Assembly: GCA_030019445.1 (NCBI GenBank)
Contig: JASEEU010000001.1
Coordinates: 248,001 to 312,000, forward strand
From: Anaerosomatales bacterium
Lineage (GTDB): Bacteria > Actinomycetota > Coriobacteriia > Anaerosomatales > Anaerosomataceae
Reading direction: 5' to 3'
Length of the DNA: 64,000 bases
Part shown: piece after piece, positions 35,161-43,668 of the stretch
Position numbering within the stretch: position 1 is the stretch's first letter
Layout of the letters: each line of letters starts with the position of its first letter
The notes under the pieces: generated by a model
The model's input: the letters and a program-made list of their open reading frames with translations, nothing else
The model's database searches: none
What the model was told of the DNA's origin: nothing
Program-made: the position numbers and the translations under genes

Positions 35161-35544
35161 ATGTATCCGAAGGACCTCAAGTACGACAAAGAGCACGAGT
35201 GGGTGAAGGTCGAGGGCGATGTCGTGACGATCGGCATCAGCCACTTCGCACAGGACCAGCTCGGCGAGGTCGTCTACGTCGACCTCCCTTCCGTCGGCGA
35301 CGCGGTGACCGCGGGCGAGACGTTCGGCGAGATCGAGTCCGTGAAGTCGGTGTCCGAGCTCTTCTCGCCGGTGACGGGCGAGATCATCGAGGTCAACGAT
35401 GGCCTTTCCGACGCCCCCGAGGTCGTGAACGAGGATCCCTATGGCGACGGATGGATGATCAAGGTCTCGCTCGGCGACACCGCCGAGCTCGATGAGCTTA
35501 TGGCGGCCGAGGAGTACGAGGCGTTCGTCTCCGAGGAGGCGTAA
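35161..35544 (+). CDS. gcvH: glycine cleavage system H protein
   Basis: A 127-residue lipoyl carrier that shuttles the aminomethyl group between GcvP, GcvT and dihydrolipoamide dehydrogenase. The lipoyl-lysine lies in GEIESVKSVSELFSP (Lys near residue 63), and the N-terminal YDKEHEWVKVEGD and GISHFAQDQLGEVVYVDLP are typical. GGAGGAAGGGAG precedes ATG. The lipoyl transferase at the end of the operon probably modifies this protein. Confidence 0.97.
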   Translation: MYPKDLKYDKEHEWVKVEGDVVTIGISHFAQDQLGEVVYVDLPSVGDAVTAGETFGEIESVKSVSELFSPVTGEIIEVNDGLSDAPEVVNEDPYGDGWMIKVSLGDTAELDELMAAEEYEAFVSEEA

Positions 35545-35553
35545 CCGCCGCCC

Positions 35554-36912
35554 ATGCGCTTCTCACCGATCTCCTGCGAACAGCGGGAACAGATGCTCGA
35601 CGTCGTCGGCGCCCGGAGCGTCGACGACGTGTTCTCGGTCATACCTGACGAGGTACGCCTCCGTCGCCCGCTCGACCTTCCCGGCGGCATGTCGGAGGTG
35701 GAGCTCGTCGCTCATCTGGAGGAGCTGGCCGCACGGACCGCTCACGCGGGCTCCCTCGTGTCCTTCGCGGGAGCCGGCTGCTATGACCATCACGTGCCCG
35801 CGATCGTCGATGCCGTCGTGAGCAAGCCGTCGTTCTTCACCGCCTACACGCCATACCAACCCGAGGTCAGCCAGGGCACGCTGCAGGCTATCTACGAGTA
35901 CCAGTCGATGATCTGCCAGCTGACCGGGATGGACGTGAGCAACGCCTCGCTCTACGACGGCGCGACCGCGCTCGTCGAGGCCGCCCTCATGGCGACGCGT
36001 GCGACCAAGCGCGGGCGCGTGATCGTCTCGGCGGGCATCCATCCCGAGTGGCGCGAGACGCTCGCGACGTACGCCGTCGCGACCGGAGCGGAGCTCTCCG
36101 AGTGTCCGACGGCCGACGGCCGGACCGACCTCGGGAGGCTGGCGGCGCTCCTGGCGGACGACGTCGCCGCGGTCTGCGTCGCCCAGGTCAACGTGTACGG
36201 CGTCGTCGAAGACGTCGCCGCGGTGGCCGAGGTCGCGCACGAGGCGGGCGCGCTCGCCATCGCCGTGACCGACCCGGTCTTGCTCGGCGTGCTCGAGGCT
36301 CCCGGAGCGCTCGGCGCCGACGTCGTGGTGGCCGAAGGCCAGTCGCTCGGCTCGGCGCAGTCCTTCGGCGGTCCGGGCCTCGGCATATTCGCCTGCAGGG
36401 ACCGCTTCGTCCGCCAGATGCCCGGCCGGGTGGTGGGCCGCACGGCGGACGTCGACGGTCGCGTCGGCTTCGTGCTCACCATGGCCACCCGCGAGCAGCA
36501 CATCCGTCGCGAGAAGGCCACGTCCAACATCTGTTCGAACCATGCCTTGAACGCGCTGGCCGCAGGCGCTTATCTCAACGCGGTGGGCTCCGCCGGGCTG
36601 CGCGGGATCGGCAGTCTATGCGTCGCCAGGGCGCACTACCTGCGCGACGCGCTCATCGGCACGGGTCGTTTCTCGGCTCCGTGGGACGCTCCGTTCGCGC
36701 GCGAGTTCGCCCTGCGTTTCGATGGCGATGCCGAGGAGTTCGTCCGCGCGATGGTCGACCACGGCTTCCTCGCCGGCGTCCCGCTCGAGCGGATCGCGGC
36801 GCGGCGTCCCGACCCCGGCGTCGACGCGTCGGGGGTCGTGCTCTTCGCGGTGACCGAGAAGCGCACGCGCGCGCAGATGGACCGCCTCGTCGAGGCGGTG
36901 ATGTCGCTGTGA
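35554..36912 (+). CDS. gcvPA: glycine dehydrogenase (decarboxylating) subunit 1
   Basis: A 452-residue N-terminal half of the split P protein. With GcvPB it binds pyridoxal phosphate, decarboxylates glycine and loads the lipoyl arm of GcvH. Blocks: SFAGAGCYDHHVPAIV, YTPYQPEVSQGTLQAIYEYQ, NASLYDGATALVEAALMA and TREQHIRREKATSNIC. The split form is usual in Gram-positive bacteria and anaerobes. Its stop overlaps the GTG start of gcvPB (GTGA), ensuring equimolar synthesis. Confidence 0.96.
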   Translation: MRFSPISCEQREQMLDVVGARSVDDVFSVIPDEVRLRRPLDLPGGMSEVELVAHLEELAARTAHAGSLVSFAGAGCYDHHVPAIVDAVVSKPSFFTAYTPYQPEVSQGTLQAIYEYQSMICQLTGMDVSNASLYDGATALVEAALMATRATKRGRVIVSAGIHPEWRETLATYAVATGAELSECPTADGRTDLGRLAALLADDVAAVCVAQVNVYGVVEDVAAVAEVAHEAGALAIAVTDPVLLGVLEAPGALGADVVVAEGQSLGSAQSFGGPGLGIFACRDRFVRQMPGRVVGRTADVDGRVGFVLTMATREQHIRREKATSNICSNHALNALAAGAYLNAVGSAGLRGIGSLCVARAHYLRDALIGTGRFSAPWDAPFAREFALRFDGDAEEFVRAMVDHGFLAGVPLERIAARRPDPGVDASGVVLFAVTEKRTRAQMDRLVEAVMSL

Positions 36913-38384
36913 GCCAGCCGACCGCACAGCCGCTCACCGGGCGGCTCATCTTCGAGAAGGGCACGCGCGAGTCGCGTTGCATCGAGCCGCCAGCGCTCGA
37001 CGTCCCCGAGATCGATCTCGCCGAGGCGCTGGATGGCGCGGTTCGTGCGGAGCCGCCGGCGCTGGCCGCGGTCACCGAGGTCGACATCGCGCGACACTAC
37101 GAGCATCTCGCCTCGGCCAACTTCGGCGTCGACACGGGCTTCTACCCGCTCGGCAGCTGCACGATGAAGTACAACGCCAAGGTGGCCGAGCAGGCGTGCC
37201 GCCTGCCGGGCTTCGCGGGCGCGCATCCGTACCAGCCCGAGGAGACCGCCCAGGGCGTGCTCGAGCTGATGGCGGGGCTCGCAGACGCCCTTGCGGAGGT
37301 CGCGGGCTTCCCGGCGGTCACCCTTGCGCCCGCCGCCGGCGCGCATGGCGAGCTGACGGCGCTCATGTGCTTCCGCGCGTACCACGCCGCCAACGGCGAT
37401 CCACGGCGCCGCGTCATCATCCCGGACTCGGCGCACGGGACTAACCCCGCGACGGTGGCGATGTGCGGGTACGAGGTCACGACCGTGCCGAGCGATGCGC
37501 GCGGCGGGGTCGACATGGACGCGTTGCGGGCGACGCTCGATACCGACGTGGCCGCGCTCATGCTGACCAACCCCAACACGCTGGGGCTCTTCGACGAGAA
37601 CATCCTCGCGATCACCGAGGCCGTGCACGCCGTTGGCGCTCTTGCGTACTGCGACGGCGCAAACCTGAACGCCATCCTCGGCAAGAGCCGGCCCGGCGAC
37701 ATGGGCTTCGACGCGCTGCACATCAACCTGCACAAGACGTTCGGCACGCCGCACGGCGGCGGGGGACCGGGTGCGGGGCCGGTGTGCGTCACGGACGCGC
37801 TCGCGCCCTATCTTCCCGGACCGCTCGTCGAGCGACGTGACGACGGCACGTTCGGGCTGACGTGGCCGGAGCGCTCCATCGGGCGCGTGCGGTCGTTTCT
37901 CGGCAACGTCGGCGTCCTCGTGCGAGCGTACGCCTACATCCGGGCGCTCGGCGGAGATGGGCTCGCCGCCGTGTCGGAGCAGGCGGTCCTCTCGGCCAAC
38001 TACCTCAAGGAGCGCCTGCGCGGCGCCTACGAGCTGCCGTACGACCGGACCTGCATGCACGAGTTCGTGCTGTCGGGGCGCCGTCTGCGCAAGGAGCACG
38101 GCGTGCGCACGCTCGATGTCGCGAAGCGGCTGCTCGACTACGGCATCCATCCGCCGACGGTGTACTTCCCGCTGATCGTCGAAGAGGCGATCATGATCGA
38201 GCCGACCGAGACCGAGGGCCTCGAGACGCTCGACCGGTTCGCCGAGGTGATGCTTCGCATCGCCGAGGAGGCCGCCGAGAACCCCGACCTGCTGCACGAG
38301 GCGCCGCTCACGACGCCGGTGCGACGCCTCGACGAGGCACGGGCGGTCAAGCAGCCCGACCTCGCGTGGCGCCCCGACGCGTAG
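36909..38384 (+). CDS. gcvPB: glycine dehydrogenase (decarboxylating) subunit 2
   Basis: A 491-residue C-terminal half of the P protein, carrying the pyridoxal-phosphate lysine in HINLHKTFGTPHGGGGPG. Other blocks are FYPLGSCTMKYNAKVAE, LAPAAGAHGELTALM, PDSAHGTNPATVAMCGYE and MIEPTETEGLETLDRF. GTG 36909 overlaps the gcvPA stop. Ends ten bases before the lipoyl transferase gene. Confidence 0.96.
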   Translation: MSQPTAQPLTGRLIFEKGTRESRCIEPPALDVPEIDLAEALDGAVRAEPPALAAVTEVDIARHYEHLASANFGVDTGFYPLGSCTMKYNAKVAEQACRLPGFAGAHPYQPEETAQGVLELMAGLADALAEVAGFPAVTLAPAAGAHGELTALMCFRAYHAANGDPRRRVIIPDSAHGTNPATVAMCGYEVTTVPSDARGGVDMDALRATLDTDVAALMLTNPNTLGLFDENILAITEAVHAVGALAYCDGANLNAILGKSRPGDMGFDALHINLHKTFGTPHGGGGPGAGPVCVTDALAPYLPGPLVERRDDGTFGLTWPERSIGRVRSFLGNVGVLVRAYAYIRALGGDGLAAVSEQAVLSANYLKERLRGAYELPYDRTCMHEFVLSGRRLRKEHGVRTLDVAKRLLDYGIHPPTVYFPLIVEEAIMIEPTETEGLETLDRFAEVMLRIAEEAAENPDLLHEAPLTTPVRRLDEARAVKQPDLAWRPDA

Positions 38385-38393
38385 GCGCCGGTC

Positions 38394-39182
38394 GTGACGG
38401 CGTGGCGTCTGATCGTCGACGGCCCGGTGGATGGCGCGCGCACCATGGCCATCGACCGGGCCGTTCTGCGCGCGCGGGCCGACGGCGCCGCCCCCGCTAC
38501 CGTGCGCGTCTATCGGTGGCGCATCCCCACCGTCACGCTCGGCAGGTTCCAGGACGAGGCGTCGGTGGATCTCGGCGCATGCCGCAGGCGCGGGTTCGAC
38601 GTCGTACGAAGACCGACCGGCGGTCGCGGCGTACTGCACGATGACGAACTCACATACTCGATCGTCGCGTCGACGCGCGACGGGTTGCCCCGCGGCACTG
38701 CGGCGTCGTACCGGCATCTGTGCGCGGCGCTGGCCGAGACGTACCGCTCGCTCGGCGTGGACGCTGCGCTCACCGAGCGCAGCAGGGGAGAGCGCTCCTC
38801 GGCCGCCTGCTACCTGCACGCGACGAATGCCGACCTCTCGCTCGGAGCCGCGAAGCTGTCAGGGAGCGCACAGGTGTGGGAGCGCGAAGCGTGCCTTCAG
38901 CACGGCTCGTTCGTCCGCACGCGTGACGTTACCGCGGAGGCGGACGTATTCCGCCTGGACGCCGATGCCGCCGGGCGGCTTGCGGCCACCACCGCGACGC
39001 TCGCCGACGCCCTGGGCGCGGCTCCGGCGGTCGAAGCGATCGCGGAAGCGCTCGCCGGGGCTGTGGAGCGCGTCTTCGGCGTGACGCTCGAGGCGGGTGA
39101 TCTGACGGACGCGGAGCGCGCGGTGGCGGATACGCTCGAGCCCGAGCACCGGGTGCTGCACGTGGACGGGAATCAACCGTAG
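38394..39182 (+). CDS. lipoate-protein ligase/octanoyltransferase (LipM-like)
   Basis: A 262-residue member of the BPL/LplA/LipB fold. Motifs: RRPTGGRGVLHDDELTYS (acyl-AMP/lipoyl pocket), KLSGSAQ with the catalytic Lys, and LQHGSF. A Cys in ERSSAACYLHAT occupies the place of the acyl-thioester Cys of LipM octanoyltransferases, so transfer of octanoate from acyl-carrier protein to GcvH is likelier than ATP-dependent lipoate ligation; this assignment is inference. GTG start. As the last gene of the gcv run it should lipoylate GcvH. Confidence 0.85.
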   Translation: MTAWRLIVDGPVDGARTMAIDRAVLRARADGAAPATVRVYRWRIPTVTLGRFQDEASVDLGACRRRGFDVVRRPTGGRGVLHDDELTYSIVASTRDGLPRGTAASYRHLCAALAETYRSLGVDAALTERSRGERSSAACYLHATNADLSLGAAKLSGSAQVWEREACLQHGSFVRTRDVTAEADVFRLDADAAGRLAATTATLADALGAAPAVEAIAEALAGAVERVFGVTLEAGDLTDAERAVADTLEPEHRVLHVDGNQP

Positions 39183-39225
39183 AAGGGACCGGTTCGCCCG
39201 TGAACTTCAAGCCGAGGTCGAGGCG

Positions 39226-39251
39226 TTGACGTCGGTGTCGTCTGCTACAAT
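39226..39251 (+). promoter_or_regulatory. extended -10 promoter of the rsiG-like/FHA/ftsR cluster
   Basis: TGC-TACAAT (39243-39251) is an extended -10. TTGACG at 39226-39231 is a good -35 but only 14 bases away, so the extended -10 probably compensates. It lies 45 bases before the start of the small RsiG-like gene. Confidence 0.5.
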
Positions 39252-39295
39252 CGACCTGCGAGAACCGAGCTGGTCATGGACCGAGCGGAGGGGAC

Positions 39296-39601
39296 ATGGA
39301 TCAGGACAAGCACATCCCCGAGGACGCGCTGGTCGACCTCGAGAGCAAGTCTGCCGAGGAGCTCAGGGAGCTGCTCGACGCGCTCTACGAGGAAGAGCAG
39401 CGGGTGAGCTATCGTCGGCGGGTGCTGCACGGCAAGATCGACATCCTGCGAGCCGAGCTCGTGCGACGCCTGAAGGCGCAGCGCGAAGCGGGTGAGGACG
39501 TCGTCTCGCCGCGCGACATCGAGCGGCTCATCGAGATCCTCTCGAGCGACATGCGTGGCGTCTCGCGCGTGGATGTCACCGCCGACGACGAGGACGAGTA
39601 G
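39296..39601 (+). CDS. RsiG-like small protein, candidate c-di-GMP-binding
   Basis: A 101-residue charged protein predicted as a helical hairpin. Residues E34, S38, R41, H45 and D49 follow the spacing of the RsiG c-di-GMP-binding signature E-x3-S-x2-R-x3-Q-x3-D, with His in place of Gln. In Streptomyces, RsiG is an anti-sigma factor that holds sigma WhiG when loaded with c-di-GMP, with one motif on each helix; single-motif family members form homodimers. The C-terminal part SPRDIERLIEILSSDM is also helical. No sigma factor gene is adjacent; instead a small unknown gene, an FHA gene and an FtsR-type regulator follow. GGAGGGG precedes ATG 39296. Confidence 0.7.
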   Translation: MDQDKHIPEDALVDLESKSAEELRELLDALYEEEQRVSYRRRVLHGKIDILRAELVRRLKAQREAGEDVVSPRDIERLIEILSSDMRGVSRVDVTADDEDE

Positions 39602-39639
39602 GCCAGCCCCGCGTACAGCGGGACGACCGAGGAGGACGC

Positions 39640-39900
39640 GTGCCGAGCATCGCCAGCAAGATCGAAGCGTTCCTGAACGAGTTGTCCGTCGACGCCGTCG
39701 AAGAGCGCGTGGTCGAGTACGTCATCCGCGAGGTGCGTAACGGGCGCAAGCTCACCGACGCGTTGCGCGACCCGTATGTGCGAAACCGCCTGAGCGACGA
39801 GAAGCTGGCCCACGTGCTGGAGAACCCTGAGGTCGCGCAGGCGCTCGAGGAGCAGATCGCGAGCTCGTTCAAGAAGCAGGAGTTCGGCTTCCTGGACTAG
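39640..39900 (+). CDS. small conserved-looking protein of unknown function
   Basis: An 86-residue acidic helical protein: IASKIEAFLNELSVDAVEE, then VIREVRNGRKLTDALRDPYV and HVLENPEVAQALEEQI. I do not recognise a family. It has a good GGAGGA site before GTG 39640 and sits between the RsiG-like gene and the FHA gene in the same direction with short gaps, so it is a genuine gene of this cluster. No membrane helix or metal motif. Confidence 0.7.
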   Translation: MPSIASKIEAFLNELSVDAVEERVVEYVIREVRNGRKLTDALRDPYVRNRLSDEKLAHVLENPEVAQALEEQIASSFKKQEFGFLD

Positions 39901-39917
39901 CCGTCGCATCCGACGCG

Positions 39918-40379
39918 ATGGGGATGATACGGATGGATACATGCCCCGCATGTGGCGCAGCGGTCGAGGGCGACACCCCTGTCTGTCCCGGGTGCGGCGC
40001 GCGCATCGAGGGAGCCACCGCGTCCTTCGCTCCGGTCGGAGCGCCGGAGGAGACGGCGTCGCTCGGCATGGAAGGCAGCGACGTCCCGATGCTCGTCGTC
40101 CACAAGGGCGCCGAGACCGGTGAGCGCTTCTACCTGGAAGACGGCGAGTACACCGTCGGACGCGATCCGGCGAGCGACATCTTCCTGAACGACATCACCG
40201 TGTCGCGCCGTCATGCCGTGCTCACGGCGGTCGGCGGCAGCGTGACCGTGGCGGATGCGGGGTCGCTCAACGGCACCTACGTCAACGACGTCATCGTGGA
40301 CTCCGCCGCGCTCCGGCACGGCGATGCGCTGCAGATCGGGCGCTTCCAGATGGTGTTCCTTGCTGCGGGAGGTGCGTAG
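39918..40379 (+). CDS. zinc-ribbon FHA-domain protein (GarA/OdhI-like)
   Basis: A 153-residue protein. The N-terminus has a zinc ribbon, C-P-A-C ... C-P-G-C (about residues 9-26), followed by a linker with APEETASLG and a C-terminal FHA domain (about 58-150) that keeps the phosphothreonine-binding residues: YTVGRDPASDIFL, VSRRHAVL and GSLNGTYVND. Adjacent to an FtsR-type regulator, it corresponds in position to GarA (Rv1827) and OdhI, which switch 2-oxoglutarate metabolism after Ser/Thr kinase phosphorylation of an N-terminal ETTS motif. EETASL may play that part here. Several ATGs are possible (39918, 39924, 39933). The next gene begins directly after its stop. Confidence 0.88.
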   Translation: MGMIRMDTCPACGAAVEGDTPVCPGCGARIEGATASFAPVGAPEETASLGMEGSDVPMLVVHKGAETGERFYLEDGEYTVGRDPASDIFLNDITVSRRHAVLTAVGGSVTVADAGSLNGTYVNDVIVDSAALRHGDALQIGRFQMVFLAAGGA

Positions 40380-41084
40380 ATGGCGGACCGTGACTACATG
40401 ACGATCGGCGAGGTCGTCGATGCTCTCACCGAGCGCCACCCCGACCTCACCATCAGCAAGGTCCGCTTCCTCGAGGAGGAAGGCCTGCTCGACCCCGAGC
40501 GCACCGCCGGCGGTTACCGCAAGTTCCGCCCAGCTGACGTGAACCGCCTCGAACTCATCCTGCGCCTCCAGAAGGAGCACTTCATGCCGCTCGCGGTGAT
40601 CCGCGAGAAGCTGGCCGAGTACGACAAGGGTCGCATGCCCGCGGAGCTGGAGCCGGTCGTCGCTCACGCCGAGGCCGTGCCTCTGCCGTTGGAGGATGCC
40701 GAGACCGTCCCGGTGACGCGCTCCTCGGACATGATCGGGGTCCCCGAGAGCTTCCTGACCGAGCTCTCGAGCTTCGGGCTCGTGGAGCTCGTGGACGGCG
40801 CCCACGGCCAGGAGCTGCCCGCCGCCGATGTGCCCATCGCGCACGCATGCTGGGACCTGCGGCGATTCGGCATCGAGCCGCGACACCTGCGCATGTACGA
40901 GTCGTTCGCCGACCGCGAGGCGGCGTTCTTCAGCCAGGTGCTCATGCCGGCGTTCCGGCACCGCACTCCGGAGACGAGGCAGCGCCTCGTCGAGACGCTC
41001 GGCGAGCTTCAGAAGCTCACCGGGGAACTCAAGCGATCGGTACTGCACCGCGCGCTCGCGCGCGTGTTCGAAGACGTCATGTAG
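40380..41084 (+). CDS. ftsR: MerR-family regulator FtsR
   Basis: A 234-residue regulator with an N-terminal MerR winged helix (about 5-75): YMTIGEVVDALTERHPDLTISKVRFLEEEGL followed by ERTAGGYRKFRPADVNRLELIL, each quoted only to show the pattern. The C-terminal helical part (about 115-234, SELLG-like SFGLVELVDG and KRSVLHRALARVFEDVM) has no metal-binding cysteines. The combination FHA gene then MerR gene is the conserved actinobacterial odhI-ftsR / Rv1827-Rv1828 pair; FtsR of Corynebacterium controls ftsZ expression. ATG 40380 abuts the FHA stop (TAGATG). Confidence 0.88.
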   Translation: MADRDYMTIGEVVDALTERHPDLTISKVRFLEEEGLLDPERTAGGYRKFRPADVNRLELILRLQKEHFMPLAVIREKLAEYDKGRMPAELEPVVAHAEAVPLPLEDAETVPVTRSSDMIGVPESFLTELSSFGLVELVDGAHGQELPAADVPIAHACWDLRRFGIEPRHLRMYESFADREAAFFSQVLMPAFRHRTPETRQRLVETLGELQKLTGELKRSVLHRALARVFEDVM

Positions 41085-41090
41085 GGGACG

Positions 41091-41522
41091 ATGACCGAGA
41101 CCGAGCCATCCCACGATCCGCTGCCGCTGTCAGAGCGTGTCGCATCCATCGACTTCGCGCACCCGAGCGAGCGTGTCGCTGCACAGATACTCGACTTCTA
41201 TGGCTTGCGCTGGGAGTACGAGCCCACGAGGTTCCCGATCGAGTGGGACGGCGAGGGCACGGTGATCGCGTGGTTCGCGCCCGACTTCTACCTTCCGGAC
41301 TTCGATCTCTACATAGAGCTCACGACGATGAGCCAGAAGCTCGTCACCAAGAAGAACCGGAAGGTGCGGCGGTTGCGTGAGCTCTATCCGGACGTGAACA
41401 TCAAGATCTTCTACCAGAAGGACTTCAGGAAGCTCCTGTTCAAGTACGGCATCCCTGTGGCCGAGCGCGACCACCGCGACGGCGGCGGCCTGGCTGCCGC
41501 GGACGCCGAGGAGCCGAGATGA
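41091..41522 (+). CDS. small protein with PD-(D/E)xK nuclease-like pattern
   Basis: A 143-residue protein not firmly recognised. The core reads RWEYEPTRFPIEW, then WFAPDFYLPDFDLYIELTT and a basic stretch KLVTKKNRKVRRL, followed by VNIKIFYQKDFRKLLFKYG. A-P-D-F ... I-E-L-T resembles the PD ... E-x-K strand pair of restriction-endonuclease-like enzymes, with Thr where Lys is usual; a lysine on the next helix might substitute. It lies between ftsR and hpt and overlaps hpt by four bases. Function unknown; a role in DNA or RNA processing is only a suggestion. Confidence 0.65.
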   Translation: MTETEPSHDPLPLSERVASIDFAHPSERVAAQILDFYGLRWEYEPTRFPIEWDGEGTVIAWFAPDFYLPDFDLYIELTTMSQKLVTKKNRKVRRLRELYPDVNIKIFYQKDFRKLLFKYGIPVAERDHRDGGGLAAADAEEPR

Positions 41523-42070
41523 GACCGCGCGGGGCAGTCCTCGCCGATCCGGTCCTCGATCGGATGCTGCACTCCCAGGACGAGATCGCCGAGCGGGTCG
41601 CGGAGCTCGGGGCCGCTATCAGCGAAGACTACCGTGGACAGGAGGTCGCGCTCGTCACCGTCCTGCGTGGCGGCCTGATCTTCCTGGCCGACCTGTGCCG
41701 TCGCGTCGACGTGCCGGTGACGCTCGATTTCATGGCGATCTCCTCATATGCGGGCGGAGGTGGCGCGGTTCGGATCACCAAAGACCTCGACGACCCGATC
41801 GAGGGGCGCCACGTGCTCGTCGTGGAGGACATCGTGGACACCGGGCTCACCCTGCACTACCTCCTCAAGATGCTGCGACAGCGGCGTCCGGCGACACTGG
41901 AGGTGTGCACGCTGCTCGACAAGGACGCACGGCGCATCGCGGACCTGCCCCTGCGCTACCGCGGCTTCGCGTGCCCCGATCGCTTTGTCGTCGGCTACGG
42001 CCTCGACCTGGGCGGCCGCTTCCGCAACCTGCCCTTCATCGCCACGCTCAAGGACGAGGTGATGGGGTGA
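41519..42070 (+). CDS. hpt: hypoxanthine phosphoribosyltransferase
   Basis: A 183-residue purine salvage enzyme converting hypoxanthine or guanine with PRPP to IMP or GMP. The PRPP loop is VLVVEDIVDTGLTLHYLL (about residue 100), the N-terminal hood is present (EIAERVAELGAAISEDYRG) and the purine-contact tail KDARRIADLPLRYRGFACPD is typical. ATG 41519 overlaps the preceding gene and the stop overlaps the K+ channel gene. It fits with apt and the two base permeases elsewhere in the window. Confidence 0.95.
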   Translation: MRPRGAVLADPVLDRMLHSQDEIAERVAELGAAISEDYRGQEVALVTVLRGGLIFLADLCRRVDVPVTLDFMAISSYAGGGGAVRITKDLDDPIEGRHVLVVEDIVDTGLTLHYLLKMLRQRRPATLEVCTLLDKDARRIADLPLRYRGFACPDRFVVGYGLDLGGRFRNLPFIATLKDEVMG

Positions 42071-43059
42071 TGCAGCGGCGCGTCCTGCGCGCGCTCGTCG
42101 TCCTCTCGGGCGTGCTCGTCTTCGGCACCGTGGGATACGTGCTCGTCGAAGGCTGGCCCGTGCTTGACGCGCTCTACATGACCGTCATCACCATCAGCAC
42201 CGTCGGTTTCCGGGAGGTTGCGACGCTCAGTCCGGGCGGGAAGGCGTTCACCCTCGTGCTGATCGCCGCGGGTGTCGGCGGGATCGTGTATTCGTTCGGG
42301 ACGCTCGTGGACTTCGTGGTCGAAGGCCAGTTCAGGGGCCTGATGGAGGGACGTCGTATGAGCAGGCGCATCAGCGAGTTGCGGGACCACTACATCGTGG
42401 TGGGTCTCGGACGAGTGGGCTCGATCGTCGCGAACACGTTGGCCGAGGACGGCGTGCCCTTCGTGGTGGTGGACTCCGCGGACGACCGTATCGAAGCCGC
42501 GAACGAATCGGGCTGGCTGAACATCAGCGGCGACGCGACGGACGAGGAAGTGCTGCGCTCGGCGGGTGTGATGGCGGCGAAAGGCCTGGTGACGGCGCTC
42601 GACACCGACGCCGACAACCTCTTCGTGTCGCTGAGCGCGCGGACGCTCAACCCAGACCTCTACATCGTCGCACGCTCCTCGACCGTGGCCTCTGAGGCCA
42701 AGATCCTCAAGTCCGGAGCGGACCGGGTCGTGACCCCCAACGTCATCGGCGGGCGCCGTATGGCGGCCATGGTGCTCCAGCCGATCGTCTCGGACTACCT
42801 CGACATCGTCACACACGGCGACGATATCGAGTTCCGCCTCGAGTCGATGCGGGTGCCCGAGGGCTCGCCGCTTGCCGGCGGTAGCATCGCCGACGGCCAT
42901 GTGCGCGACCGGACGGGCGCGTACATCCTCGCGGTGCATAGCGGGGGCATGCTCGACACCAATCCGTCGCCGGACACGCGCCTCGTCCCGGGTGACGAGC
43001 TCGTCGTGCTCGGTACGCGGGCACAGCTCGACAGCCTGACCGCGCTGCTGCGCCCGTAG
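42070..43059 (+). CDS. K+ channel with RCK (TrkA-N/TrkA-C) domains
   Basis: A 329-residue two-helix channel. The pore lies between helices at about residues 8-30 and 62-85 and has the filter [10 protein letters not shown] (TVGF-type). A cytoplasmic RCK domain follows: [18 protein letters not shown] is the nucleotide-binding GxGxxG, and [15 protein letters not shown] and [15 protein letters not shown] are typical TrkA-N. A C-terminal TrkA-C-like domain starts near residue 245. It resembles MthK/KtrA-regulated channels. ATG 42070 overlaps the hpt stop by one base. Confidence 0.92.
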   Translation: MQRRVLRALVVLSGVLVFGTVGYVLVEGWPVLDALYMTVITISTVGFREVATLSPGGKAFTLVLIAAGVGGIVYSFGTLVDFVVEGQFRGLMEGRRMSRRISELRDHYIVVGLGRVGSIVANTLAEDGVPFVVVDSADDRIEAANESGWLNISGDATDEEVLRSAGVMAAKGLVTALDTDADNLFVSLSARTLNPDLYIVARSSTVASEAKILKSGADRVVTPNVIGGRRMAAMVLQPIVSDYLDIVTHGDDIEFRLESMRVPEGSPLAGGSIADGHVRDRTGAYILAVHSGGMLDTNPSPDTRLVPGDELVVLGTRAQLDSLTALLRP

Positions 43060-43120
43060 CGGGGGAGGGCGGCTAGGGGTACTCTGGGTCAGTGATGTTC
43101 TCGAACGAGGAGGCAGCAGC

Positions 43121-43636
43121 GTGGATCTGTCGTCATACATCCGTGATATCCCGGACTTCCCCAAGAAGGGGGTCGTCTTCAAGGACATAACGCCCCTGCT
43201 CGCGAGCCCTGACGGCTTCCGGGATGCGATCGACGTCATCGCCGAGGAGTTCGCTGAGCAGGGCGTCACCAAGGTGCTCGGTGCCGAGGCCCGCGGCTTC
43301 ATCTTCGGCGGAGCGCTCGCGTACCGGCTCGGTGCAGGCTTCGTGCCCGCTCGCAAGCCCGGCAAGCTGCCGTGGGAGACGACGCGCGCGGAGTATGAGC
43401 TCGAGTACGGCACCGACGCCCTCGAGGTGCACGCGGACGCGATGGGACCCGGCGACCGGGTGCTCATCGTCGACGACGTGCTGGCCACGGGAGGCACGGC
43501 GGCCGCCAAGCACCGGCTCGTGGAGACGACAGGCGCCGAGACGGTCGGCTTCGCGTTCCTGATCGAGCTCGACTTCCTCGGCGGGCGTGAGAAGCTGCCC
43601 CAGCGGCCGATCGTCTCGCTCATCCACGTGGTCTGA
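43121..43636 (+). CDS. apt: adenine phosphoribosyltransferase
   Basis: A 171-residue enzyme that makes AMP from adenine and PRPP. Blocks: [21 protein letters not shown] at the N-terminus (quoted in part: [14 protein letters not shown]), [39 protein letters not shown] and the PRPP loop [26 protein letters not shown] precedes the GTG start. A strong hairpin follows the stop. Confidence 0.96.
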   Translation: MDLSSYIRDIPDFPKKGVVFKDITPLLASPDGFRDAIDVIAEEFAEQGVTKVLGAEARGFIFGGALAYRLGAGFVPARKPGKLPWETTRAEYELEYGTDALEVHADAMGPGDRVLIVDDVLATGGTAAAKHRLVETTGAETVGFAFLIELDFLGGREKLPQRPIVSLIHVV

Positions 43637-43668
43637 CCGCATCCGACGCGCCTGCGGGCGTGTGCCGA

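Noticed and set aside
36636-38819. A 727-codon minus-strand open frame over gcvPA/gcvPB
   Set aside because: Composition is that of reverse-complemented GC-rich codons, and the plus strand carries the glycine dehydrogenase subunits with intact motifs.
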